Source: JAGNZR01 sp051652785 (GTDB lineage: Bacteria > Fusobacteriota > Fusobacteriia > Fusobacteriales > Fusobacteriaceae). From it: DNA of 49,391 nucleotides. Below the pieces are notes generated by a model, which was not told the DNA's origin, did not search any database, and saw only the letters and a list, made by a program, of their open reading frames with translations. Below, in pieces: positions 35,136-43,813 of the stretch. Each line of letters opens with the position of its first letter. Position 1 is the stretch's first letter. The position numbers and the translations under genes were made by a program. The DNA is taken from the NCBI GenBank assembly GCA_051652785.1, contig JBOFUX010000065.1:1-49391 (forward strand). Direction: 5' to 3'.

Positions 35136-35792
35136 TTATCTTTCTCCTTTTAAAATATTCAAAATTATTTTATAAATAAATTCAATTTCTTTTTCAATGT
35201 TTTTACTATTTCCTCTTTTATATACTAAATCAAGGTCTTTAGTGTACAATCCTATTTCTTCTTCTAATTCGCTATTGTAAATATTTTTTTTTAAATAAAA
35301 AAATAATATTTCCTCTATTAAAATAGCATATTTTTCTTTTTTTTCACACTCTCCTACCCCAAATTCATTTTTAATTATTTTTAACCAAGTTTCGACATTT
35401 TCATTTCTTATTGCCATAAGTTTTTTTCTTATTTTTAAAGATAATTTTTCAAAATTATATGACAAGCTTAATATTACTAATGTCGTTTTTATTTTGGTCT
35501 CATTTACAGCAAATCTTAATTTTACATTATATAAAATTGCCTCTTCTAATGTCCATTCTTTACTTAAAATTTCTTTTTTTCTGTTCTTTGAATCTTTTAA
35601 AATATCTTCTAACATACTATTTAAAAGGTCTTCTTTTGATGGGAAATATGTGTAAAAACTACCTTTAGATATTTTAATATTATCAGTTATGTCCTCCACA
35701 GTTGTTTTTAAATATCCATTTTTCAAAATAAGAGTTTTGATTGAATTTACAATACTTTCTTTTTTATCATTTTTCTTCTCTTCTCTTGTCAT
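35136..35792 (-). CDS. TetR family regulator of the efflux operon
   Basis: This 218-aa protein has a TetR helix-turn-helix, GYLKTTVEDITDNIKISKG followed by SFYTYFPSKEDLLNSML (about residues 26-60). A helical effector domain follows. It is the first gene of the four-gene efflux operon, so it is probably an autorepressor released by pump substrates (inference from position). A promoter with an overlapping inverted repeat lies just upstream. Confidence 0.9.
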   Translation of the reverse strand: MTREEKKNDKKESIVNSIKTLILKNGYLKTTVEDITDNIKISKGSFYTYFPSKEDLLNSMLEDILKDSKNRKKEILSKEWTLEEAILYNVKLRFAVNETKIKTTLVILSLSYNFEKLSLKIRKKLMAIRNENVETWLKIIKNEFGVGECEKKEKYAILIEEILFFYLKKNIYNSELEEEIGLYTKDLDLVYKRGNSKNIEKEIEFIYKIILNILKGER

Positions 35793-35828
35793 TTAAAAAC
35801 TCCTTAGATCTATTATTTTTTATTTTTT

Positions 35829-35879
35829 TGACTATGAGGTCATTTGTAATATGATAACCTATTTTTTCTTCTATGTCAA
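35829..35879 (-). promoter_or_regulatory. Promoter and likely TetR operator of the efflux operon
   Basis: On the minus strand, a perfect TTGACA (35879-35874), a 17-base spacer and TATCAT (35856-35851). An inverted repeat with arms AGGTNAT/ATNACCT (35837-35860) covers the -10 box. A second, TGAC-N6-GTCA (35829-35842), lies just downstream. The position suits repression by the first gene product. Confidence 0.6.
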
Positions 35880-35980
35880 TATAATTCTTGCATTTTTTCT
35901 TTATTTAATTTAAAATATATTCATTTTAATAATATATTTCAACTATTTCTTAAAATGTTTGTATTGGGAGTGATAAATTT

Positions 35981-36493
35981 ATGAATAAAAAAAAATTTTT
36001 CTTAATTATTTTTCCAATTATTTTAGGATTTTCTATCTATCTTTTATTTAGAAGTAAATCTTTATTTTATTTTAATTTTTTTGAATTTTTAAATATGGAT
36101 AAATTTATTATACCCCTTAGAGAATTCACTTTAGTTTTTAGAAACCTTATTCCTAATTGGGTTATTTATGCTTTGCCTGATGGACTTTGGATATTTTCTT
36201 TTGGCATAACTCTTTTATATTCATCTTTTTATTTTCTACAAAACTTTATTATTTATACTTTTATTTTTTTATTTATGATTGGATTTGAATTTTTTCAACT
36301 TCATTTTGGTGGTCATGGTAAAACAATTGGAACATTTGATATTAATGATATTTACGCCTTTTCTGTAGGATATATTTTAGCTTTTATTTTTTCTATTTTT
36401 TCCAAAAAAAATAATCATACAAATAGTCTTGATGTAGTTTTTATTATACTTATTTATGTTATTTTAGCTATTCTTCCAACTCTAGTTAAATAA
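35981..36493 (+). CDS. VanZ-like small integral membrane protein
   Basis: This 170-aa protein has four or five predicted membrane helices. A VanZ-like stretch, GTFDINDIYAFSVGYILAF, follows a polar loop HFGGHGKTIG. VanZ-family proteins include a teicoplanin-resistance factor, but most have no known function. GGGAG precedes the ATG. It is divergent from the efflux operon, and its 3' end overlaps the convergent alr gene by eight bases. Confidence 0.6.
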   Translation: MNKKKFFLIIFPIILGFSIYLLFRSKSLFYFNFFEFLNMDKFIIPLREFTLVFRNLIPNWVIYALPDGLWIFSFGITLLYSSFYFLQNFIIYTFIFLFMIGFEFFQLHFGGHGKTIGTFDINDIYAFSVGYILAFIFSIFSKKNNHTNSLDVVFIILIYVILAILPTLVK

Positions 36494-37562
36494 TTTCTAT
36501 ATAATTTCTCTTTACTCTTTTAGATACAAATAATAAGAACTCATACGGTGATATTCCAACATATTCCAATTGTTTTAGTGGATTATCACCTAATATATCT
36601 ACTTCTTCTTCAATAGATATATTTTTGTATAAGCTTTTGGGTATTATAATCATTGTTGAATCCATACAAACTCTTCCTATAACTTTGCATTTTATGCCTC
36701 TAATGAAAACATAACCTTTATTTGAAAATCTTCTATCGTATCCATCTGCGTATCCTATCGGTATCGTTCCTATAATTGTTCCTTTTTTTGCTAGTTTAGT
36801 TTTTTCATAAGAGATATAACTATCTTCTTCTAGCACTTTTATATGATTTATTATTGTTTTAAATTTTACTATTGGAGTTATTTTTTCATTTAAATTTGTA
36901 TAGCCATAAAGTACTATTCCAGCTCTAACTAAGTTTCCATTACAACAATTATTAAATCTCATAATTCCTGCACTATTTTGAATATGAATATATTTTATTC
37001 CTTCTAACTCTTCATATTTTTTAAATTTTTTTATTTGTTTCATTGTATAATCATCTTCACTAGGTATATCTGAAGATGAGAAATGAGAAAATATACCTTT
37101 TATTTCAAATTTATTCTTTTGATTATTTTTATTTTCTTTTATCCAAGAATAAATTTCATCATTTAAAAACCCTATTCTCCCCATTCCCGTATCAATTTTT
37201 ATATGAATTTTAGGATTTTTAAAATTATTTTTTTTTAAATATTCCAACTCTTCAAATGATGATATCGTTAATTGAATATCATTATCAAAAGCTAATTTAT
37301 AGTCTATATAATTTATTACTCCTAATATTAAAATTTCTTTTTTTAATCCATTTCTTCTTAGCTCTAGTGCCTCTTCTAAACAAGCTACACCAAAAATATT
37401 AACACCTAAATTAGATAGCGTTTCTGATATTTTCCATGCTCCTAAGCCATAAGCATCAGCCTTTACAACTGCCATCACTTCTTTTCCTTCAGCTTTTTTT
37501 TTTGTTATATTGTAATTATCTTTAAGTTTATTTAAATCTATTTCTAACCATCCTCGTTTCAT
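36486..37562 (-). CDS. alr: Alanine racemase
   Basis: Alr makes D-alanine for peptidoglycan. The PLP lysine lies in MAVVKADAYGLGAWK near residue 34. Other family motifs are HIKIDTGMGRIGF, GIFSHFSSSD, PIGYADGYDRR and VCMDSTMI. The 358 aa is close to the usual 360-390. AGGAGG precedes the ATG. The gene is divergent from glyA across a 172-base region containing a palindrome over its -35 box. Confidence 0.95.
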   Translation of the reverse strand: MKRGWLEIDLNKLKDNYNITKKKAEGKEVMAVVKADAYGLGAWKISETLSNLGVNIFGVACLEEALELRRNGLKKEILILGVINYIDYKLAFDNDIQLTISSFEELEYLKKNNFKNPKIHIKIDTGMGRIGFLNDEIYSWIKENKNNQKNKFEIKGIFSHFSSSDIPSEDDYTMKQIKKFKKYEELEGIKYIHIQNSAGIMRFNNCCNGNLVRAGIVLYGYTNLNEKITPIVKFKTIINHIKVLEEDSYISYEKTKLAKKGTIIGTIPIGYADGYDRRFSNKGYVFIRGIKCKVIGRVCMDSTMIIIPKSLYKNISIEEEVDILGDNPLKQLEYVGISPYEFLLFVSKRVKRNYIEII

Positions 37563-37599
37563 CTATATCCTCCTAAAATGTAAAACAATATATTATAAA

Positions 37600-37641
37600 A
37601 TTATACAGTAACTTTCTAAAAAATCAATATATTGATTTTTT
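37600..37641 (-). promoter_or_regulatory. alr promoter overlapping a 24-bp palindrome
   Basis: On the minus strand, TTGATT (37627-37622), a 16-base spacer and TATAAT (37605-37600) precede alr. The -35 box lies inside a perfect 24-bp palindrome (37618-37641). That palindrome places a second TTGATT facing glyA (37632-37637), but I see no good -10 for the latter. Confidence 0.5.
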
Positions 37642-37734
37642 ATTTTTAATTTTTTTTATTTTCAGAATAAATGTTGTATAATTGTATAATACTATATTCT
37701 AATTAACTATAAAAAATATATTAGGAGGTTTACG

Positions 37735-38979
37735 ATGGATTTAAATAATATTTATTCAGTAGATAAGGAAATTTTTGACGCTATTACCAACGAAAAATTT
37801 AGACAAAATAATGGTTTAGAGCTCATTGCTTCAGAAAATTTTGTTTCTAATGCTGTTTTAGAAGCGGCAGGGTCTGTTATGACAAATAAATATGCTGAAG
37901 GTTATCCAGATAAAAGATACTATGGTGGGTGTGAATTTGTTGATATAGCAGAAAATTTAGCTATTTCTAGAGCTAAAAAAATTTTTAATTGTAATTTTGC
38001 AAATGTACAGCCTCATTGCGGTTCTGCTGCTAATATGGGTGTATACAAAGCTTTACTTTCCATAGGAGACATTGTTTTAGGAATGAAATTAGATCATGGT
38101 GGGCATTTAACTCATGGAAAAAATGTTAATTTCTCTGGAAAAGAGTATAAATTTCATGGATACAGTGTAAAAAAAGATTGTGAAACTATTGACTATGATA
38201 ATGTAAGAGAGCTAGCTTTAGAATTAAAACCAAAACTTATTGTTGCAGGGGCAAGTGCATATAGTAGAATTATTGATTTTAATAAATTTAGTGAAATTGC
38301 TAAGGAAGTTGGAGCTTTACTTATGGTTGATATGGCTCATATAGCAGGACTTGTCGCTACTGGATTGCACCCTAGTCCTTTTCCTTATGCTGATGTTGTT
38401 ACAACTACAACTCATAAAACATTAAGAGGTCCTAGAGGTGGTATGATTTTAACAAATTCTGAAGAAATTGCTACTAAAATTAATAAAAATATTTTTCCTG
38501 GAATTCAAGGTGGGCCTTTAATGCACATTATTGCAGCTAAAGCAGTTTCTTTTAAAGAAGCTTTAAATCCTGAGTTTATAACGTATCAAAAACAAGTTAT
38601 AAAAAACGCTCAAGTTTTAGCATTAGAACTTGAAAAAGGAGGTCTTCGAATAGTTAGTGGTGGAACTGACAATCATATGTTTTTAGTTGATTTAACTCCA
38701 AAAAAATTAACAGGAAAAAATGTGGAAATTGCTTTAGGTAAAGCTAATATTACTGTTAATAAAAATGCTATTCCCTACGATTCTCTCTCTCCTATGATTA
38801 CTAGTGGTATTAGAATTGGAACACCTGCTCTTACTACTCGTGGAATGAAAGAAAATGAAATGAAGGAGATTGCTAAATTTATTTTATCTGTTATTGATAA
38901 TATTCAAAACTTAGATAAAATATTAGAAATTGGGAAACAGGTTAATTTATTTTGTTCTAATTTCAAACTTTACTTATAA
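37735..38979 (+). CDS. glyA: Serine hydroxymethyltransferase
   Basis: GlyA interconverts serine and glycine and supplies one-carbon units on tetrahydrofolate. The PLP lysine lies in TTTTHKTLRGPRGG near residue 226. LIASENFVSNAV, EGYPDKRYYGG, QPHCGSAANMGVY and ITSGIRIGTPALTTRG are classic family blocks. The length of 414 aa is standard. AGGAGG precedes the ATG. The Cys-rich protein gene follows after 31 bases, so the two may be co-transcribed. Confidence 0.98.
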   Translation: MDLNNIYSVDKEIFDAITNEKFRQNNGLELIASENFVSNAVLEAAGSVMTNKYAEGYPDKRYYGGCEFVDIAENLAISRAKKIFNCNFANVQPHCGSAANMGVYKALLSIGDIVLGMKLDHGGHLTHGKNVNFSGKEYKFHGYSVKKDCETIDYDNVRELALELKPKLIVAGASAYSRIIDFNKFSEIAKEVGALLMVDMAHIAGLVATGLHPSPFPYADVVTTTTHKTLRGPRGGMILTNSEEIATKINKNIFPGIQGGPLMHIIAAKAVSFKEALNPEFITYQKQVIKNAQVLALELEKGGLRIVSGGTDNHMFLVDLTPKKLTGKNVEIALGKANITVNKNAIPYDSLSPMITSGIRIGTPALTTRGMKENEMKEIAKFILSVIDNIQNLDKILEIGKQVNLFCSNFKLYL

Positions 38980-39010
38980 TTTTATTTTAATATATTAACT
39001 AGGAGTGTTT

Positions 39011-39364
39011 ATGAATAATTATAAATTTTTTAACAATTTCACTTGTGAATTTTTCCCTTGTCATGATTTTAAAAATAAAGAGGAATTTAACTGTTTATTT
39101 TGTTACTGTCCTATCTATATGTTAGGTGAAAATTGTGGTGGTAATTTTAAATACACACCTCACGGAATTAAAGATTGTTCTGATTGTAAATTACCTCATA
39201 TTAAAGATGCTGGATATGCGCATATTCAAAAGAAAATGATGGAAGTAATCGGTATTGTTCAGAATAAAAATTTAGATAAAATAGAACTTGATTCTAAAAA
39301 AAATAATATTTCTGAAAAGAGACAAAAACTTAAAGATGATTTTGAAAAACAAAAAAAATTGTGA
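39011..39364 (+). CDS. Cysteine-rich small-domain protein
   Basis: This 117-aa protein is dominated by a Cys-rich domain in residues 1-75: CEFFPCHDF, FNCLFCYCPIY, GENCGGNFKYTPHG and DCSDCKLPH. The spacing suggests two metal sites, zinc or iron-sulfur. It matches the stand-alone 'cysteine-rich small domain' found in clostridia and fusobacteria, whose role is unknown. The last 40 residues are charged and helical. The ATG at 39011 has AGGAG six bases upstream. A GTG at 39005 overlaps that site and is unlikely. It ends before a strong hairpin. Confidence 0.75.
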   Translation: MNNYKFFNNFTCEFFPCHDFKNKEEFNCLFCYCPIYMLGENCGGNFKYTPHGIKDCSDCKLPHIKDAGYAHIQKKMMEVIGIVQNKNLDKIELDSKKNNISEKRQKLKDDFEKQKKL

Positions 39365-39413
39365 CTATACCAAAATAAAAATAAATACCAGAATCTTTGT
39401 ATTTTTTTTAATT

Positions 39414-39462
39414 AATAAGCGATTTTAATCTTGTATAAATACCTAGATTAAAATCGCTTATT
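39414..39462. terminator. Bidirectional terminator between the Cys-rich gene and dapF
   Basis: A perfect 18-bp stem (39414-39431 with 39445-39462, core AAGCGATTTTAATCT) with a 13-base loop and a T-rich tail. It lies between convergent genes. Confidence 0.85.
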
Positions 39463-39477
39463 TTAATTTACTTATTT

Positions 39478-40311
39478 TTAAAGTGAAAATTCTCCATTAA
39501 ATACAGAAACTGCAATTCCTGACATTAAAGTCTTAAAGTTTTTATCGATAGTAATTAAAAGTTCTCCTCCCTCTGTTAAAACTTTTACATCATTTTTTAA
39601 ATATCCTAAGTATTTACCTATTATAACACTAGAGCAACATCCCGTTCCACAAGCTAATGTTCTACCTACTCCTCTTTCCCAGGTTCTCACTTCTATATTT
39701 TTATCATCTAATATTTTTACAAAATTTACATTAGTTTTTTTCTCAAAAATTTCAAGGTTTTCTATTTTTTCTCCAATAGAATTTAAATCCATATTCTCAT
39801 AACTTTTTAAATAGATCACAGCATGAGGAACTCCCATATGAACACTTGAAACTTTAAGTTTAATTCCATTAATCTCTAATTCTTCTAAAATAAAATTTAC
39901 ATTTTTACTTTTAACAGGAATGTCTTCACTTTTAAAACTAGGATAGCCCATATCTACATCTATAATTTGTTCTTTTTTATTTTCATCTATATTTATTTTT
40001 ATATGCTTAATTCCATCATCAGTTTCCACATTAATTATATGAGAACTAACAATTTTATTATCATATACAAATTTTGCAAAGCATCTAATTCCATTTCCAC
40101 ACATACTTGCTTTTGAACCATCTGAATTATAAAAATTCATTTTTATGTCTGCCACTAAACTTTTTTCATAGGTCATAAGACCGTCAGCACCAATACCAAA
40201 TTTTCTATGACACATTTTTATAGCTAATTTTGAAATATTTTTAATTGAATTATTTGAATCATAAAGTAAAATAAAATCATTTCCTGCACCATGCATTTTA
40301 CTAAATCTCAT
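39478..40311 (-). CDS. dapF: Diaminopimelate epimerase
   Basis: DapF interconverts LL- and meso-diaminopimelate for lysine and peptidoglycan. The two catalytic cysteines lie in MCGNGIRC and LACGTGCCS. The N-terminus MRFSKMHGAGNDF is typical of the family, so I start at ATG 40311. The ATG at 40323 would place the GGGGGAG ribosome site inside the gene. The product is 277 aa, the normal size. The upstream acyl-ligase gene ends 14 bases before this start. Confidence 0.95.
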   Translation of the reverse strand: MRFSKMHGAGNDFILLYDSNNSIKNISKLAIKMCHRKFGIGADGLMTYEKSLVADIKMNFYNSDGSKASMCGNGIRCFAKFVYDNKIVSSHIINVETDDGIKHIKINIDENKKEQIIDVDMGYPSFKSEDIPVKSKNVNFILEELEINGIKLKVSSVHMGVPHAVIYLKSYENMDLNSIGEKIENLEIFEKKTNVNFVKILDDKNIEVRTWERGVGRTLACGTGCCSSVIIGKYLGYLKNDVKVLTEGGELLITIDKNFKTLMSGIAVSVFNGEFSL

Positions 40312-40325
40312 GAGCTCCCCCATTA

Positions 40326-42812
40326 TTATTTTAAATATTCTACTATTTTATTTTTAGACCTCTTTACAATTTCTTCCACTGTTAATTTTTGTGGATATAT
40401 TGTTTCCAGTATTTCTACACTCATTTCTCCTCTAGATGGTTTTGTTTTTCCAAAAGGCATTAAGCTATAAGCACCTTTTATTCCAAAAACAGTTACTGGA
40501 ATATTAAGTTCTTTTGCTATAATTGCAAAAGTTTTTTTGAACTCTTGTAACTCACCATCTCTTGTTCTTGCCCCTTCTGGAAATATAACGACATTATGTC
40601 CAGAATTCAAAGCCTTAGCTATAACTTTTAATGTTTCTTTTATACTTTTATTCATATCAACTAATATTATATTGGAATTATTCGCTATATAACTTTTAAT
40701 TTTAGAGTTAAAGTGATCAGATATCCCTAAATAATATGTTTTGTGTTTTATTTTAGAAGATAGTATTTGAGAAAATGCAAATCCATCTAGCATACTTTGA
40801 TGATTTCCAACAAATATTACACTTTCATTAGGAATTTTTTCTTCACCTGTTTTATTTAATTTTATATATAGTGAAAAAAATGGTTTTATAAATAGCAGGT
40901 TTAAAATTTTTCCTACACAATTAGAATTAGGCATAGGATGATTTGTAGGAGAGTCTAATATTTTTTTCCAATCAATATCACCTTCTTTAAATTCCCCACC
41001 TTTTTCTTTTATGAAGTCTGCTATTTCTCTAACTCGTTTAATTCTTGACAAATCTTCTTCTGACATCTTTACACTAAATGTTGCTTCGATATAACTCAAT
41101 AATTCTACATTATCAAGTGAATCCATTCCAATATCTATTTCCATATGTGAATCTGGATTTATATTTGCTTCTGTATGAATTTTTTTCAAATATTCTCTTA
41201 GTTTTATATATTCTTTTGTTTCTATATAATCACTTTTTAAAGTTTTTTCTTCTTTTCTTTTTTCTTCTGGTTTTATTACTCCAATAAGTTCAGCTAATTT
41301 AAATCTTTGTAATTTTCCTAATTTAGTTTTAGGAAGTTCTAAACTTACAATTTTAGTCTCGAGTATTTTTCTATATTTAGGAGCAGTTACATTATATTTG
41401 TCTATTATTTGCCACTTTAACTCTTCTTTTATATTAACTACTCCTCTTTCTTTTGCTAAATCAAAATCAGGATAAATAAGACCTAGTAAATGATTATTGT
41501 GTTCAACTACTGCAACTTCTTTAATTAAATCGCTCCCTCTCATTAACTCTATCTCTATATCTACTGGATTTATATTTTTTCCATTAGATAATACTATCAT
41601 TTCTTTTTTTCTTCCTGTTATAGTTATATATTGTCCATCATAAGTTGCTAAATCTCCAGTATAAAACCATCCTTCTTTGTCTATAACATCACTTGTTGCT
41701 TTAGGATTATTGTAGTATCCCTGCATAACATTTTCTCCGCGAACTAAAAGTTCGCCATCATCAGCTATTTTTATTTCTACTCTAGGTATTGGCGTTCCTA
41801 CCGTCCCTGCTTTTATACTCCCAACTCTATTAAAAGAAACAATCGGAGAGGTTTCGGTTAATCCATACCCTTCCATCATTGTAAATCCAAGAGTTGTAAA
41901 ATCTTTTGTTATTTGACTGTCTAATTTTGCTCCCCCAGAAACTAATATATTTATATTTCCTCCAAAAGCTTCTTGAACTTTTTTAAATACTATTTTATTT
42001 AAATTTTTATTATTTATTTTTTCACAAATTTTAAATAATCTCTCAACTAATTTAGAACTATTTATTTTTCCCATTATCCCTTTATGAAACATCTCCCAAA
42101 CTCTTGGTACCCCTATAACAAAAGTAATTTTATACTTTGCTAATGTAGATTTTATTGCTTCTGAAGAAAGTTCTTTAAGAATTATTAACGTACCTCCAAA
42201 ATACAGTGGAAGCATAATTGTTCCCACAAGAGGGAGTACATGATGAAAAGGCAGCATTCCTAGAACTCTATCTTTTTCACTTACTAAATTTATTTCTCTT
42301 AGTGCTAATAAATTTGCCATGATATTTTTAAAACTTATCATTACACCTTTAGGAAGACCTGTCGTTCCTGAAGTGTATAAAATAGCTATTGTTTTTTCTT
42401 GCTCTAAACCTTCAATTACAGAATTTGCACTTACAAAATTTTTGGGAATTGTTTCATTATCAACATTTATTATTTTTATTTTTGAACCTGACAATTTTTT
42501 AGCAGCTAATGCTACGTCATAATTTAACTGTGAGGTAATTATATGAGTTGGAGTAGCATCCTTTAATACATAAGCTATTTGTTCTGCATCTGAAGTTGCA
42601 TCTAAAGTTACTGAAATTCCTTTTTTATCCCAAATTCCAAATATACTATAAATAAACTCAGGTCTGTTCTCAATAAAAATAACAACTCTGTCATCTTTGC
42701 TAATATTCAAAAGTGAACCATAATATTTAGATGCATTTATTAATTCTTTGTATGAGTATTCAATATCGTTATAAATAACTGCTATTTTATCTCTATTATA
42801 TAAAAAATTCAT
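40326..42812 (-). CDS. Acyl-adenylate ligase / acyl carrier / 1-acylglycerol-phosphate acyltransferase fusion
   Basis: This 828-aa protein has three parts. Residues 1-520 are an AMP-forming ligase: YTSGTTGLPKGVM near 146, GYGLTETSPIVSF near 316, YTGDLATYDGQY and the GRKKEMIVLSNGKNI hinge. Residues about 535-610 are an acyl-carrier domain with the phosphopantetheine Ser in IGMDSLDNVEL. Residues about 640-828 are a PlsC acyltransferase with HX4D (NHQSMLDGF) and FPEGARTRDG. The order suggests that a fatty acid is activated, held on the built-in carrier and passed to a lysolipid, recycling fatty acids in the manner of Aas (inference). GAGGAG precedes the ATG. Confidence 0.9.
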   Translation of the reverse strand: MNFLYNRDKIAVIYNDIEYSYKELINASKYYGSLLNISKDDRVVIFIENRPEFIYSIFGIWDKKGISVTLDATSDAEQIAYVLKDATPTHIITSQLNYDVALAAKKLSGSKIKIINVDNETIPKNFVSANSVIEGLEQEKTIAILYTSGTTGLPKGVMISFKNIMANLLALREINLVSEKDRVLGMLPFHHVLPLVGTIMLPLYFGGTLIILKELSSEAIKSTLAKYKITFVIGVPRVWEMFHKGIMGKINSSKLVERLFKICEKINNKNLNKIVFKKVQEAFGGNINILVSGGAKLDSQITKDFTTLGFTMMEGYGLTETSPIVSFNRVGSIKAGTVGTPIPRVEIKIADDGELLVRGENVMQGYYNNPKATSDVIDKEGWFYTGDLATYDGQYITITGRKKEMIVLSNGKNINPVDIEIELMRGSDLIKEVAVVEHNNHLLGLIYPDFDLAKERGVVNIKEELKWQIIDKYNVTAPKYRKILETKIVSLELPKTKLGKLQRFKLAELIGVIKPEEKRKEEKTLKSDYIETKEYIKLREYLKKIHTEANINPDSHMEIDIGMDSLDNVELLSYIEATFSVKMSEEDLSRIKRVREIADFIKEKGGEFKEGDIDWKKILDSPTNHPMPNSNCVGKILNLLFIKPFFSLYIKLNKTGEEKIPNESVIFVGNHQSMLDGFAFSQILSSKIKHKTYYLGISDHFNSKIKSYIANNSNIILVDMNKSIKETLKVIAKALNSGHNVVIFPEGARTRDGELQEFKKTFAIIAKELNIPVTVFGIKGAYSLMPFGKTKPSRGEMSVEILETIYPQKLTVEEIVKRSKNKIVEYLK

Positions 42813-42983
42813 ATACTCCTCCTCAAAAAAAAAGATATTGTATTATTATATAGTATAATATAAATAATAATATTTTTTACTTTTTTTATTTTTCTTAATA
42901 CATAATACAATATTATTCTATTTTTAGCTATATTTTAATTTTCTTTACAAAACATTATAAAATCAAAATAGAGGAGGTTAATT

Positions 42984-43787
42984 ATGATTGAACATTTTAA
43001 AACTTTTAGCCCTATTACACAAGCTTTTTTAGCCACTCTTTTTACTTGGTCCGTAACTGCTTTCGGTGCTAGTATGGTTTTTTTCTTTAAAACTATAAAC
43101 AAAAGAGTTCTCAATGGAATGCTTGGTTTTGCTTCTGGTGTCATGATTGCAGCTAGTTTTTGGTCTCTTTTAAGCCCTGCAATAGAACTTGCCGAATCTA
43201 TGGGACTTACATCTTGGATTCCAGCTGTAGTTGGTTTTTTAGGTGGTGGTCTTTTTCTTTGGCTAATCGATAAGCTTCTTCCTCATCTTCATTCTGGAAT
43301 GAAGCAGACAGAAGGAATTAAAACCAGTTGGCAAAGAAGTATTCTTTTAGTTTTAGCTGTAACTTTACATAATATTCCTGAAGGCTTAGCTGTTGGTGTT
43401 GCTTTCGGAGCTATCGCTTCTGGAATTCCCTCTGCTTCTTTAGGAGGAGCAATATCTTTAGCTATTGGAATAGGACTTCAAAATTTTCCTGAAGGAGCTG
43501 CAGTTTCAATTCCACTTCGCCGAGAAGGAGTTTCTAGATTGAAAGCTTTCAACTATGGTCAGGCATCTGGTATTGTAGAACCTATTGCTGGAGTTTTAGG
43601 AGCTTTCTTTGTTTTACGAATACGTTCTCTTCTTCCTTATGCTTTAGCCTTTGCTGCTGGTGCTATGATTTATGTTGTAGTTGAAGAACTGATTCCTACT
43701 GCTTCTAACGATCATGATGATTCTGGTACTATAGGAGCCATGCTAGGTTTTGCCACCATGATGGTTTTAGACGTTGCACTTGCATAA
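42984..43787 (+). CDS. ZIP family metal transporter
   Basis: This 267-aa protein has eight predicted membrane helices. It carries the ZIP metal-binding motifs in helix IV, LHNIPEGLAVGVAFGA, and helix V, LQNFPEGAAVSIPLR. It belongs to the GufA/ZupT branch that imports zinc and other divalent metals. A His-containing loop (PHLHSG) lies between helices III and IV. AGGAGG precedes the ATG. It is followed by a site-2 protease gene 26 bases later, possibly in the same transcript. Confidence 0.93.
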   Translation: MIEHFKTFSPITQAFLATLFTWSVTAFGASMVFFFKTINKRVLNGMLGFASGVMIAASFWSLLSPAIELAESMGLTSWIPAVVGFLGGGLFLWLIDKLLPHLHSGMKQTEGIKTSWQRSILLVLAVTLHNIPEGLAVGVAFGAIASGIPSASLGGAISLAIGIGLQNFPEGAAVSIPLRREGVSRLKAFNYGQASGIVEPIAGVLGAFFVLRIRSLLPYALAFAAGAMIYVVVEELIPTASNDHDDSGTIGAMLGFATMMVLDVALA

Positions 43788-43813
43788 GATAAAGATAATA
43801 AAGGAGAATTTTC

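Noticed and set aside
37618..37641. The palindrome before glyA as a terminator
   Set aside because: The flanking genes are divergent, so no transcript needs to end there. It overlaps the alr -35 box instead.
39386..39411. A second small hairpin (AAATAC/GTATTT) after the Cys-rich gene
   Set aside because: The stem is only six A/T-rich base pairs and adds nothing to the strong terminator that follows.
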